From Thermoactinomyces vulgaris (GTDB taxonomy: Bacteria > Bacillota > Bacilli > Thermoactinomycetales > Thermoactinomycetaceae), in contig NZ_REFP01000007.1 of the NCBI RefSeq assembly GCF_003688725.1, positions 1-64,000 on the forward strand: 64,000 nucleotides of DNA, in the 5' to 3' direction. The translations under genes and the position numbers were made by a program. The notes under the pieces were generated by a model. It had not been told where the DNA came from and did no database searches. It was given only the letters and a program-made list of their open reading frames with translations. Below are positions 42,115 through 50,775 of the stretch, in pieces (positions within the stretch are counted from its first letter, which is position 1; every line of letters starts with the position of its first letter).

Positions 42115-42957
42115 TCAATCCTGGGGATGGATGACGATGCCCAGCAAACCGGGGCCGGCGTGGACTGCCAGAGTGGGGCTGATCCATCCCAGATAAGTTT
42201 CGGAAACATTTCCGGCGTTTTTCACTTGATTCAACAGCGCTTCGGCTTCCTTTTCAGCTTGGGTGTGCAACACGGCAATCCGGGCGCGTGTGGAAGACAG
42301 ATGCTCGTAAACGGGGGCCATCAGCTTTTTGAGGGCTTGTTTTTTTCCGCGTGCCACCGAGTGCGTGTGCAGTTTTCCTTCCGAATCAAAAGTGATGACG
42401 GGTTTGATGGAAAGCATCGATCCGAGAGACTTGGCCACTTTCCCGATTCGCCCGCCTTTTTGCACGTATTGGAGCGTGTCCAGGATAAAATAGGCCTTAA
42501 TTTTTTCTTTGGTTTCGTGGATCTTCCGGATGATTTCCTCATAATTCTTTGTTTTTTGGATCAGCCGGGCCGTTTCCAGCACCAAAAATCCCAGTATCCA
42601 AGAAACCCCTTTGGAATCAATGACATCGATCTTCATGCCGGAAATCTCTTGTGCACACAAACGGAAGGTGTTGTGGGTGCCACTGAGGGAAGCGGAGACT
42701 GTCAGAACGATGCAGTGGGTATATCCCTGCTCTTGTAAAGAGTGATAGATCCGGGTGATATCTTCGGGGGAAGGCATGGATGTTTTGGGGACTTCGTGTT
42801 CGAGGCGGTTTATGATATCCCGGGAAGTGATATCGATTCCATCGCGGAATTCTCCGCCGGAATAATGGATGCGAAGCGGGACAACGTGAATGTTGAGTTT
42901 TTCAACCATTTCACAGGGTAAATCACAGGTGCTGTCTGTGACCAATGCAATTTTCAT
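42115..42957 (-). CDS. DegV family fatty-acid-binding protein
   Basis: A 280-residue cytoplasmic protein with the DegV signature IALVTDSTCDLPCEMVEKLNIHVVPLRI, TSMPSPEDITRIY, and VLTVSASLSGTHNTFRLCAQEI. DegV proteins bind fatty acids, and in Firmicutes the FakB subgroup presents them to the kinase FakA; whether this one does so is unknown. AAGGAGGTT precedes ATG 42957. Transcribed alone, convergent with the cyclase. Confidence 0.92.
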   Translation of the reverse strand: MKIALVTDSTCDLPCEMVEKLNIHVVPLRIHYSGGEFRDGIDITSRDIINRLEHEVPKTSMPSPEDITRIYHSLQEQGYTHCIVLTVSASLSGTHNTFRLCAQEISGMKIDVIDSKGVSWILGFLVLETARLIQKTKNYEEIIRKIHETKEKIKAYFILDTLQYVQKGGRIGKVAKSLGSMLSIKPVITFDSEGKLHTHSVARGKKQALKKLMAPVYEHLSSTRARIAVLHTQAEKEAEALLNQVKNAGNVSETYLGWISPTLAVHAGPGLLGIVIHPQD

Positions 42958-43066
42958 TCAATAACCTCCTTAAAGTACTTTCAGTATACGGGGTTCGGCT
43001 TTCTGTTTGCAAGAAAAATAATATTAGATATAAAAAGAAATTTATATTTTATATGAATATATGGGC

Positions 43067-43101
43067 AAAAAATCAGCTCACCTGTGATACCAGGTGAGCT
43101 G
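43067..43101 (-). terminator. Terminator of DUF1904 gene
   Basis: CAGCTCACCTG and CAGGTGAGCTG form an 11-base-pair stem; on the minus strand TTTTTT follows. Confidence 0.9.
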
Positions 43102-43117
43102 ACCGGATCGATGCTCC

Positions 43118-43465
43118 TCAGTATGAATGCAGGAAGGGGGGAGAAGGAATGTTCTCCAGAGGTTGTCCGTTCTTGTAATAGAGGGAGGGAGAGAGGAGAA
43201 TGAAAAAAATGTGTGTATTTGAAAAACCTTTTTCTTCCAATAATTGATGGAGTTTGGCAACCAATTGGTCATGCACTTTTTTGTCCCGGGGAAACATCAG
43301 GATTTCCAGTGAACGCGGTGACTGGATAATCGGTTCGACCTGAAGCAATTCAATTTTTACTTTTTCTTCAGGGACTTGTGCCATTTTGGCAAAGTCGGTG
43401 ACAATTTGCGGGGCCAATTGCTTCAGGGTTTCCTTCGGAAAACCTTTAAAACGTAAAAAAGGCAT
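43118..43465 (-). CDS. DUF1904 family protein
   Basis: A 115-residue protein. The opening MPFLRFKGFPKETLKQLAPQIVTDFAKMAQVPEEKVKIELL and the ILMFPRDKKVHDQLVAKLHQLLEEKG block match DUF1904, a tautomerase-like fold without known function. It carries its own terminator. The start ATG 43465 follows GAAAGGAAATG. Confidence 0.82.
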   Translation of the reverse strand: MPFLRFKGFPKETLKQLAPQIVTDFAKMAQVPEEKVKIELLQVEPIIQSPRSLEILMFPRDKKVHDQLVAKLHQLLEEKGFSNTHIFFILLSPSLYYKNGQPLENIPSPPFLHSY

Positions 43466-43880
43466 AATTCATTTCCTTTCTATGTTGTTTAATCAGGTCC
43501 CATTGTAGTTTTATCATAAATTTGCATGGATTGTTGCGGTTTGTTTTGGGTGGAATTTAGCTGTGCAGGCCGCTAATTAGATTGTACCGATCGTCTTTTC
43601 CGCGAATCAAGGTTTCTTTGCTCCGCTGGTTCCGGCTTAAGCAATAATATTTCGGGTTACTAAAATTTATCAATACAAAACAAAAAAGTGCTTGGTTTTT
43701 ATCGGAAACAAAGAGAATTCTGCCAAATGCCAACGGGTTTTGTCGATCCGGGAACGGGCGGGTTCAATGGATGGTTGTCTCCCGGAGGCCATGTGCGGAT
43801 CTTTTTAATGATCGCTTGATTTTTGTGCGTGGAAAATGCAAAGATGAATGAAGAGAATGTTCGCGCGGGGAGGCGTTGCC
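43466..43880 (+). other. 415-base gap before holB
   Basis: No convincing gene. A 30-codon frame at 43727-43819 (starts MPTGFVDPGTGGFNGWLSPGG) has only a weak AAGAGA upstream and is left uncalled. Coding in the minus strand here is a shadow of holB and has no start signal. The region probably holds the promoters of the DUF1904 gene and holB. Confidence 0.4.
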
Positions 43881-44909
43881 ATGTCTTTTGAAAATTCCCT
43901 GCAACCTCATCTGGCAGAGGTGCTGAAAAACGCGATCCAACGAAACCGGTTGGCGCATGCATATATTTTTTACGGCCCCAAAAACACGGGGAAAAGAGAA
44001 ATGGCTTTGGAACTGGCCAAAGCCGCCAATTGTGAACGGAATGAAGCGGATGCCTGCGACCGGTGTCCTTCTTGCATTCAAATTGCGCAAGGCAATCATC
44101 CGGAAGTGTTGAAGATCCTTCCGGAGGGAAATGTAATCAAAATTGCGCAGTTGAGACAGTTGCAATCGCGTTTTCGTTACAGCGCCCCGGAAGGCGTGAC
44201 CCGGTTCGCCATCATCGAGGAAGCCGAAAAAATGAGGGATGAAGCCGCCAACAGCTTGTTGAAATTTTTGGAAGAACCGCAATCCGCCATGGTGGTCATT
44301 CTCATCACCAGGCATTTGTCCGATGTGATTCCAACCATCAAATCCCGTTGCCAATTGGTCCGTTTTTCCGAGATTCCGCCATCGGTCAAAAAAGAACAGC
44401 TTTTGAAAAAGGGGATTCCGGAGGAACTTGCCGGCGTCTTTGCCCGACTTTCCGGTTCATTGGAAACGGATGGCGAAGCGTATGACGACGGGAAAATCAA
44501 ACACTATGCGTCCGTGGTGCATCAGGTGAAAGAGTGGGGGGGCCGGATTTTGTCAGGCAGTCCTGATGCATTGCTCACCCTTTCCGAATCGTGGCTGTTG
44601 GATGAAGTGAAGGAAGAGAGAGCTTGGTTTTTGTTGGATGTGTTGCTTTTGTATTACCGGGACATTTTGATGAATTCATTGAAAGGGGAGACGGAAATTT
44701 TTCGCGATTCCGGGATCGAACGTTTGAGCATGAGGCATTCTCCCGGGAAAATCATGCTGGCGATGGATAATGTCCTGATTGCCCGCCGTCTTTTGGTCAG
44801 ACCGCAGCTAAACTGGCAAGGCATCTTTGAACAAATGATCGTGGCCGTGTCGGAGGAACGGTTGAGTATGAAAAACGGCTGGGAACTCATTCCGTTGTCC
44901 AAAGTTTAA
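43881..44909 (+). CDS. holB: DNA polymerase III subunit delta prime
   Basis: A 342-residue clamp-loader ATPase. Marks are AHAYIFYGPKNTGKREMAL (P-loop), a four-Cys zinc module (CERNEADACDRCPSCI), and IIEEAEKMRDEAANSLLKFLEEP (Walker B and sensor region). With DnaX and HolA it loads the sliding clamp. GGGGAGG lies 7 bases before ATG 43881; the frame extends to 43848 without a start signal. ricT (yaaT), its usual downstream neighbour in Bacilli, is absent here. Confidence 0.92.
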   Translation: MSFENSLQPHLAEVLKNAIQRNRLAHAYIFYGPKNTGKREMALELAKAANCERNEADACDRCPSCIQIAQGNHPEVLKILPEGNVIKIAQLRQLQSRFRYSAPEGVTRFAIIEEAEKMRDEAANSLLKFLEEPQSAMVVILITRHLSDVIPTIKSRCQLVRFSEIPPSVKKEQLLKKGIPEELAGVFARLSGSLETDGEAYDDGKIKHYASVVHQVKEWGGRILSGSPDALLTLSESWLLDEVKEERAWFLLDVLLLYYRDILMNSLKGETEIFRDSGIERLSMRHSPGKIMLAMDNVLIARRLLVRPQLNWQGIFEQMIVAVSEERLSMKNGWELIPLSKV

Positions 44910-44945
44910 CAACGGACAAGCAGTTTCCGATCATCCGGAGAAAAA

Positions 44946-44990
44946 CGGACGCGTTTTTTGGATTCCACAGGGGACCAAAGGACGCGTCCG
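44946..44990. terminator. Hairpin between holB and adeR
   Basis: CGGACGCGT pairs with ACGCGTCCG around a 24-base loop. Weak T-runs flank it on both strands. It separates two convergent genes. Confidence 0.6.
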
Positions 44991-45005
44991 GTTGTTTTCG
45001 GGAAG

Positions 45006-46664
45006 CTATTTTTTCGTGTTTTCGCCACGGCTTGTCAGTAATTCCGGATAGATCAACTGGCATGCTTTCAACGCGGTCTGCAGCGTCAGCTGATTTTCTG
45101 TGGTCAAAAAGCCGTCCCCCAATAATTCTTGAAGTTTCTCTAACCGGTAATAGAGCGATTGGCGTGCGATGTACAGATGGTCGGCGGCTGCTTTTTTGGA
45201 TCCGTTGTGATCCAGGTAAACTTTGAGCGTGTAGAGCAAATGGCTGTTTCTTTTCTGGTCGTGTTCGATGACCGGTCCCAAATGTTGATGGATAAAGTTT
45301 TTTAATTGCTGGTCTTTATCTTTTAAATTCATGATCAGCTGGAAAACGCCCAATTCATCATAAAAGGTGAATTCACTGCTTTGGCGGGCGTTCAGATCCA
45401 AAACCTGGCGGGCTTCCTGATAACTTTGGCTGATGGAAGCAAACCCGTTGTAACGTTGTCCCACCCCGGCTTTGAACAGGAAACCGGACTGTTTTTTTAA
45501 TTGTTTCAACAGCTTTGAAACGCGGGATTTCCAAGAGAAATCAGATTCCAGATCGAATGCGATGATGGCGATCTTTTGGTTGCTCCGGGTGATCAGCGGA
45601 TAAAAGTGATGTTGCTCAAAAATGGCGCGGATGATGATCGGAAAATCGTATTGCAGATATTCCTCCACTTCCCGCCGTTCTTGTTTGGTTTCGGCGCGGG
45701 GAAGCCACTCGATCAGGCAGACAAAGCTTTTTTTATGGTTCAGTCCGTAAAAATCGGCCCCCAAATGATGGTGGATTTGGGATTCGTCGAGCCGGTTGTG
45801 AAGCAGATCATCCACCCATACATTTTCAGAGTGCAACCGTCTTTCTTCCATATACCGTTTGCGCAAAAGATCTTGAGCAATCGCCAAGGAGGTCCAATCC
45901 AAAATCAAAAATTCGTAACGGGTTGGCTTTTGTTTCAAAATCATGCCGATGTGTGCCCAGGTTTGTCCCATGGCACTTACCGGCTGCAGCAGGATATATT
46001 GATTTTGAAACGGCCAATACCGGGCCGACCGGTGTTCTGATGTTTCCATGCCGGGAACCGTCCGTTTATCTTTTAAAAACTGAATGAGTTCGGTTTCTTT
46101 TTCGGGTTCCATTTTTGGAAATACAGAAGGCTGATCTTTAAAAGGCAGATAGAGAATGGGTGAATGGGTTTTGTGATACAGCATTTTTAAAATTTTGTTG
46201 GTGCCGTTGGGTTCCAGGCTCAAGCGGTGCAACTCACGGGACAGGGCTTCCAGGTTTTTCAGTATCTGAAAATGTTTGTTGATGAGAACGGAATGCAAAT
46301 CTTGTGTGATATCCACAAAGCGGATGTCGTTGGGAAACACGATCAACGGAAAGTCATGCCGGTTGGCAATTTGAATCAGGTCATCCGGGATCGTGTGAAA
46401 GTAGTATCCCAGTTCCAAGCATAAACAGGAAGCATTGAGCCGGATCAATTTTTCCAGATAACGGGCGGGAGAAGCCGAAGAAGATTGAAAATGGATGCCT
46501 GTGGCCAGAATCATTTCTTCGCCGTTGATCAACGTGTCAAACTCGGAAACTTCCAAAATATGAACCCACCGGACCCGCCGGTTCAACCCGTTATGGCCTG
46601 CAACCACCTTGGCCTCGGCAAATGTCGGACGTTTCAGGATATCTTGCAAAATGAGTGATGCCAA
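45006..46664 (-). CDS. adeR: PucR-family regulator, AdeR-like activator of ald
   Basis: A 552-residue protein with an N-terminal PucR purine-catabolism-type domain (ILQDILKRPTFAEAKVVAGHNGLNRRVRWVHILEV), a GGDEF-like middle region (FLFKAGVGQRYNGFASISQSYQEARQVLDL) and a C-terminal helix-turn-helix of the HTH_30 type (DHNGSKKAAADHLYIARQSLYYRLEKLQELLG). It is divergent from ald, with a gap of 135 bases, the arrangement of AdeR-ald in B. subtilis, where AdeR activates alanine dehydrogenase in response to alanine. Confidence 0.9.
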   Translation of the reverse strand: MASLILQDILKRPTFAEAKVVAGHNGLNRRVRWVHILEVSEFDTLINGEEMILATGIHFQSSSASPARYLEKLIRLNASCLCLELGYYFHTIPDDLIQIANRHDFPLIVFPNDIRFVDITQDLHSVLINKHFQILKNLEALSRELHRLSLEPNGTNKILKMLYHKTHSPILYLPFKDQPSVFPKMEPEKETELIQFLKDKRTVPGMETSEHRSARYWPFQNQYILLQPVSAMGQTWAHIGMILKQKPTRYEFLILDWTSLAIAQDLLRKRYMEERRLHSENVWVDDLLHNRLDESQIHHHLGADFYGLNHKKSFVCLIEWLPRAETKQERREVEEYLQYDFPIIIRAIFEQHHFYPLITRSNQKIAIIAFDLESDFSWKSRVSKLLKQLKKQSGFLFKAGVGQRYNGFASISQSYQEARQVLDLNARQSSEFTFYDELGVFQLIMNLKDKDQQLKNFIHQHLGPVIEHDQKRNSHLLYTLKVYLDHNGSKKAAADHLYIARQSLYYRLEKLQELLGDGFLTTENQLTLQTALKACQLIYPELLTSRGENTKK

Positions 46665-46799
46665 TGTGATTCACCTTCTGTGGATAGAGTGTAAGAAAAG
46701 GGCGGACAGATTTATGACATGGTGTCTATTGGAACCGCTTTAATAAATAATTTATACTGGAGGCGTACGAATTACAAACGGAAATTAAAGGTGATATTC

Positions 46800-47915
46800 A
46801 TGATTATCGGTGTACCCAAGGAAATAAAAAATAATGAAAACCGGGTGGGTTTGACCCCTGCGGCGGTTGCTTCTTATATCAATCACGGGCATGAAGTGTT
46901 GATAGAAACCACGGCCGGTGAAGGAAGCGGATTCACGGATCAGGATTATGTGGATGCCGGCGCCAAAATCGTTGGCTCCGCCAAAGAGGCGTGGGCGGCA
47001 GATATGGTTGTGAAGGTAAAAGAACCATTGCCGGAAGAGTACCAATATTTCAGAGAAGGATTAATCTTGTACACTTATTTGCATCTGGCCGCCGCTCCCG
47101 AACTGACGGAAGCATTGGTGAAAAACAAAGTCGTGGCCATCGCTTATGAAACCATCCAATTGGAAAACCGTTCCCTGCCTTTGTTAACCCCGATGAGTGA
47201 AGTGGCGGGAAGAATGTCCGTTCAAATCGGAGCGCAATATCTTGAAAAAGTAAAAGGCGGAAAAGGAATTCTTTTGGGCGGCGTTCCTGGCGTATTGCCC
47301 GGTGAAGTGGTCATTATCGGCGGCGGCGTCGTCGGAACCAACGCAGCCAAAATGGCAGTTGGTATGGGAGCCAATGTGACATTGCTGGACATCAATGCCA
47401 ACCGTTTGCGGGAATTGGATGATCTGTTCCAAGGCAAAGTGAACACCCTGATGTCCAACCCGTACAACATTGCCGAAGCAGTGAAAAAAGCAGACCTGCT
47501 GATCGGAGCGGTTCTCATTCCGGGAGCCCGTGCACCGCGCTTGGTGACCGAAGAAATGGTGAAACAAATGAAACCGGGATCGGTCATTGTGGACGTTGCC
47601 GTAGACCAAGGCGGATCAATTGAAACCGTGGACCGGATCACCAACCATGATGAACCGACCTATGTCAAACACGGAGTCCTTCATTATGCCGTGCCCAATA
47701 TTCCGGGGTCGGTACCGCGTACCGCCACCATGGCTTTGTCCAATGTCACCGTCAATTACGGATTGCAAATTGCGGATAAAGGATATCGCCAAGCGGCCTT
47801 GGACAACCCGGCACTGGCCAAAGGATTGAATACGTTGGAAGGAAAAGTCACCTGCCTTCCGGTGGCCCGTGATCTCGGCTACGAGTATGTTGATGTGATG
47901 AATTTGTTGAAATAA
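46800..47915 (+). CDS. ald: Alanine dehydrogenase
   Basis: A 371-residue NAD-dependent enzyme that deaminates L-alanine to pyruvate and ammonia, important in growth on alanine and in sporulation. The signature [19 protein letters not shown] is at the N-terminus, and [30 protein letters not shown] is the NAD site. The substrate-binding Lys and His (VKVKEP and LHLA) are present. ATG 46800 follows AAAGGTGAT; the longer frame to 46719 has no start signal. Controlled by the divergent AdeR-like protein. Confidence 0.97.
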   Translation: MIIGVPKEIKNNENRVGLTPAAVASYINHGHEVLIETTAGEGSGFTDQDYVDAGAKIVGSAKEAWAADMVVKVKEPLPEEYQYFREGLILYTYLHLAAAPELTEALVKNKVVAIAYETIQLENRSLPLLTPMSEVAGRMSVQIGAQYLEKVKGGKGILLGGVPGVLPGEVVIIGGGVVGTNAAKMAVGMGANVTLLDINANRLRELDDLFQGKVNTLMSNPYNIAEAVKKADLLIGAVLIPGARAPRLVTEEMVKQMKPGSVIVDVAVDQGGSIETVDRITNHDEPTYVKHGVLHYAVPNIPGSVPRTATMALSNVTVNYGLQIADKGYRQAALDNPALAKGLNTLEGKVTCLPVARDLGYEYVDVMNLLK

Positions 47916-47930
47916 AGTGAAAAAGAGTGA

Positions 47931-47965
47931 AAAAAGCTGTGCAGATCTTCTGCACAGCTTTTTTT
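47931..47965 (+). terminator. Terminator of ald
   Basis: AAAAAGCTGTGCAGA pairs with TCTGCACAGCTTTTT and ends in a T7 run. Confidence 0.92.
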
Positions 47966-48020
47966 GACGGAGGAAAGAGGGATGGCGTGTATTGACCCAT
48001 ACTTTGGGACAAGCTATGAT

Positions 48021-48039
48021 GATAATAATTCTCATTATC
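48021..48039 (+). promoter_or_regulatory. Fur box upstream of MFS transporter
   Basis: GATAATAATTCTCATTATC matches the 19-base Fur consensus GATAATGATAATCATTATC at 15 positions and lies 35 bases before the MFS gene start. It suggests expression under iron limitation, together with the siderophore operon. Confidence 0.78.
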
Positions 48040-48073
48040 AATATCACGATTGCGGTTATTAAGGTGGTAAACC

Positions 48074-49282
48074 ATGAGACATCATTATTTATTATTTTTC
48101 ACACTGTTTAGTACATATTTTGGCTTGTCGATGGTCAATCCCCTTATTGCTCCCATGTTGAGGGAATTGCGTTTGGATGAGACACAGATCAGCATGGTTT
48201 TTGCCATTGCTGCGGTGTCTTTGTTTGTATCCAGCCTGGTGTGGGGGGATTATTGTGAAAAACATGGACGGAGAAAGCTTTTGGTACATGGCGTTTTTCA
48301 TTTTTCCTTTGCTTATCTGCTGTTTGCGTTTGTCATTCAATTGGGGTTTGCAAACTGGATTTCCTTTTCGCTTTTGTTTGCGTTTCTCTTGTTGATCCGG
48401 TTGTATGGCGGTGTGGTTTTTGGTGCGGTTTTAACCGGGGCCCAGGCATTGATGGCTGATCTGACCCATGTAAAAGAAAGAACTTCCGGAATGGCGCTTC
48501 TCGGAGCTGCCAATGGGTTGGGGATGATATTGGGCCCGGCATTTGCAAGTATCCTTGTTTTGTGGGACTGGACGGTTCCGGTTTATTTTGCCGCGCTTTT
48601 CCCTCTGGTCATGGGATGGATATGGATGAGAAAGGAACCTGACGAGCCTGTCAGAAGAAAAGAATCCCGACCGCATACAGAAAAACTCAGCCCGTTTGAC
48701 CGCAGCATTTTTCCTTATTTGTTGATGACGGTTTTGGTCCATTTGGTCATTGTCATCTTGCAAGTCACCGCAGGTCTGTATTTCACGGACCAGTTGGGTG
48801 TCAATGTGAAAACAGCTGCTCAATGGATCAGTCTTTCCATGTTTGCCATGGGAACGGCGGCATTTTTGGGACAAATGGTGATTGTACGTTTATGGAACCC
48901 TTCAAATACCTGGTTGCTTCGACTGGGAGCGCCGGTCATGTTTTTGGGATTTTTCGGTTTTTTGCAAAGTGTGTCGATGTCCGGTATGCTTCTTTCCTTT
49001 GCGGGAATCGGATTGGGGGTAAGCCTGATGCTGCCCGGGTGCTTAAGTGCCATTTCATTAAATGCAGGGGAGGAGTCGCAAGGGGCGGCGGCCGGATTGA
49101 GCGGGGTCGCCAATGGCATCGGGGCGATGGCCGGTCCCGTTGCCGGATCGTTTTTATATGAAATTCATCCGGTTGTACCTTTCGAATGTTGCCTGTGGGT
49201 TTTGTCGGGAATGATTGTGATGGCTTGTCTGATCAAACCGCAAACCAAGGAGCACACGCAACCAGTCTTTCATAAAAGATAA
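48074..49282 (+). CDS. MFS transporter, probable siderophore exporter
   Basis: A 402-residue major facilitator with about 12 transmembrane helices. The loop 2-3 motif reads WGDYCEKHGRRKLLVHG (variant of GxLaDrxGrk), and a charged central loop RKEPDEPVRRKESRPHTEKL separates the halves. AAGGTGGT precedes ATG 48074. It lies behind a Fur box and 120 bases ahead of the Fur-controlled siderophore operon, so export of the siderophore is the most likely job (inference). A drug-efflux role cannot be excluded. Confidence 0.88.
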   Translation: MRHHYLLFFTLFSTYFGLSMVNPLIAPMLRELRLDETQISMVFAIAAVSLFVSSLVWGDYCEKHGRRKLLVHGVFHFSFAYLLFAFVIQLGFANWISFSLLFAFLLLIRLYGGVVFGAVLTGAQALMADLTHVKERTSGMALLGAANGLGMILGPAFASILVLWDWTVPVYFAALFPLVMGWIWMRKEPDEPVRRKESRPHTEKLSPFDRSIFPYLLMTVLVHLVIVILQVTAGLYFTDQLGVNVKTAAQWISLSMFAMGTAAFLGQMVIVRLWNPSNTWLLRLGAPVMFLGFFGFLQSVSMSGMLLSFAGIGLGVSLMLPGCLSAISLNAGEESQGAAAGLSGVANGIGAMAGPVAGSFLYEIHPVVPFECCLWVLSGMIVMACLIKPQTKEHTQPVFHKR

Positions 49283-49345
49283 AAAATTTACGGAAATTCG
49301 TTTACAGAAAAACAAACTTCATGTTAATATAGTCGATGGATAAAT

Positions 49346-49370
49346 GATAATGATAATCATTATCATTATC
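49346..49370 (+). promoter_or_regulatory. Perfect extended Fur box of the siderophore operon
   Basis: The 19-base consensus GATAATGATAATCATTATC occurs without mismatch at 49346-49364, and the symmetry continues to give a perfect 25-base palindrome centred on C49358, built of four GATAAT/ATTATC hexamers. It lies 31 bases before the first gene. This predicts tight iron repression by Fur. Confidence 0.92.
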
Positions 49371-49401
49371 AATATTAAGCTGAGCCCAAGGGGGATCACC
49401 A

Positions 49402-50763
49402 ATGAGCATCACACATGCACAAACCAATCGGTATTATCTCGCGCATCAGGAACAAACAGAATCCAATGCGCGTTCTTATCCCCGGAGAATCCCGATTGCC
49501 ATCCGGGAAGCATACGGCATTTATGTCACGGATGTAGAGGGGAAAAAATACGTTGACTGTCTGGCGGGAGCCGGGACGTTGGCATTGGGGCACAATCACC
49601 CGGTTGTGACCGAAGCCATTGAGCAGACGCTCAAAGACCGGTTGCCTTTACATACATTGGATTTGACCACTCCGGTAAAAGATGAGTTTGTGGAGGAGCT
49701 GTTTGACAGCTTGCCCCGCGAGTTCAGGGAAAGAGCGAAAATTCAGTTTTGCGGTCCGGCCGGTGCCGATGCGGTGGAAGCGGCGCTCAAAATCGTGAAA
49801 ACTGCCACCGGAAGGCGTAGTGTTCTGGCATTTCAGGGCGGTTACCACGGTATGACCCACGGGGCGCTCAGTCTGATGGGGAATAAAGGGCCGAAAGATC
49901 CGATTCCGGGATTGATGCCGGATGTTCACTTTTTGCCTTATCCGTATTCTTATCGTTGCCCGTTTGGACAAGGCGGGGAAAAAGGAGCTTCAATTGGCAG
50001 TCAGTTTATCCGGAGGACACTGGAAGATCCGGAAAGCGGCATTCCCGCCCCGGCGGCGATGATCATGGAAATTATCCAAGGCGAAGGCGGTGTGATCCCG
50101 GCGCCGGATGAATGGGTGCGCGAAATCCGGTCCATCACCCGGAAGCATCAAATTCCGTTGATTGTGGATGAAATTCAAACCGGTCTCGGACGTACCGGAA
50201 AACTGTTTGCTTTCGAACATGCGGGCATCATACCGGATGTGATCACCTTGTCCAAAGCGATTGGCGGTTCGCTGCCGCTCGCGGTGGTGGTGTATGATGA
50301 GGCGTTGGACCGATGGGCTCCCGGGGCGCATGCGGGTACGTTCCGCGGAAACCAATTGGCCATGGCTGCCGGACTGGCAACGATCCGCTATATCCGCCAA
50401 AATCAAATTGAACAACATGCCCGTGAAATGGGAGAAAAATTGATGAGCAGGTTGAAAAAGGTTCAAAAAGAATCCCATGTGATCGGCGAGGTGCGCGGCC
50501 GCGGCCTGATGATCGGTGTCGAGGTGGTGGATCCTCAACAGGAACCGGATCATTTGGGAAGTTATCTAACCGACCCGGCGATGGCCCGGCTCATTCAAAA
50601 AGAGTGTTTTGACCGCGGACTCATTTTGGAGTTGGGAGGTCGTCATGGAAGTGTGGTCCGTTTCCTGCCTCCGCTGATCATTACATCGGAGCAGATCGAC
50701 TGCATTGTTGAAATTTTTGCGGAAGCAGTACAAGCTGCCGAACAATCAAAAGGCCTGGCTTAA
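49402..50763 (+). CDS. dat: Diaminobutyrate--2-oxoglutarate aminotransferase (RhbA-like)
   Basis: A 453-residue class III PLP aminotransferase that makes L-2,4-diaminobutyrate from aspartate semialdehyde with glutamate as donor. Features are VDCLAGAGTLALGHNHPVVTEAI, FCGPAGADAVEAALKI, MEIIQGEGGVIPAPDEW, VDEIQTGLGRTGKLFAFEH and the PLP-Lys region TLSKAIGGSLPLAV. AAGGGGGAT precedes ATG 49402. First gene of the siderophore operon; the product feeds the next gene. Confidence 0.95.
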   Translation: MSITHAQTNRYYLAHQEQTESNARSYPRRIPIAIREAYGIYVTDVEGKKYVDCLAGAGTLALGHNHPVVTEAIEQTLKDRLPLHTLDLTTPVKDEFVEELFDSLPREFRERAKIQFCGPAGADAVEAALKIVKTATGRRSVLAFQGGYHGMTHGALSLMGNKGPKDPIPGLMPDVHFLPYPYSYRCPFGQGGEKGASIGSQFIRRTLEDPESGIPAPAAMIMEIIQGEGGVIPAPDEWVREIRSITRKHQIPLIVDEIQTGLGRTGKLFAFEHAGIIPDVITLSKAIGGSLPLAVVVYDEALDRWAPGAHAGTFRGNQLAMAAGLATIRYIRQNQIEQHAREMGEKLMSRLKKVQKESHVIGEVRGRGLMIGVEVVDPQQEPDHLGSYLTDPAMARLIQKECFDRGLILELGGRHGSVVRFLPPLIITSEQIDCIVEIFAEAVQAAEQSKGLA

Positions 50764-50775
50764 GGGGGAAGGCAA

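Noticed and set aside
43727-43819. 30-codon glycine-rich frame (MPTGFVDPGTGG...) as a second RiPP precursor
   Set aside because: Weak ribosome binding site, no processing genes adjacent, and no similarity to the candidate precursor at 36754.
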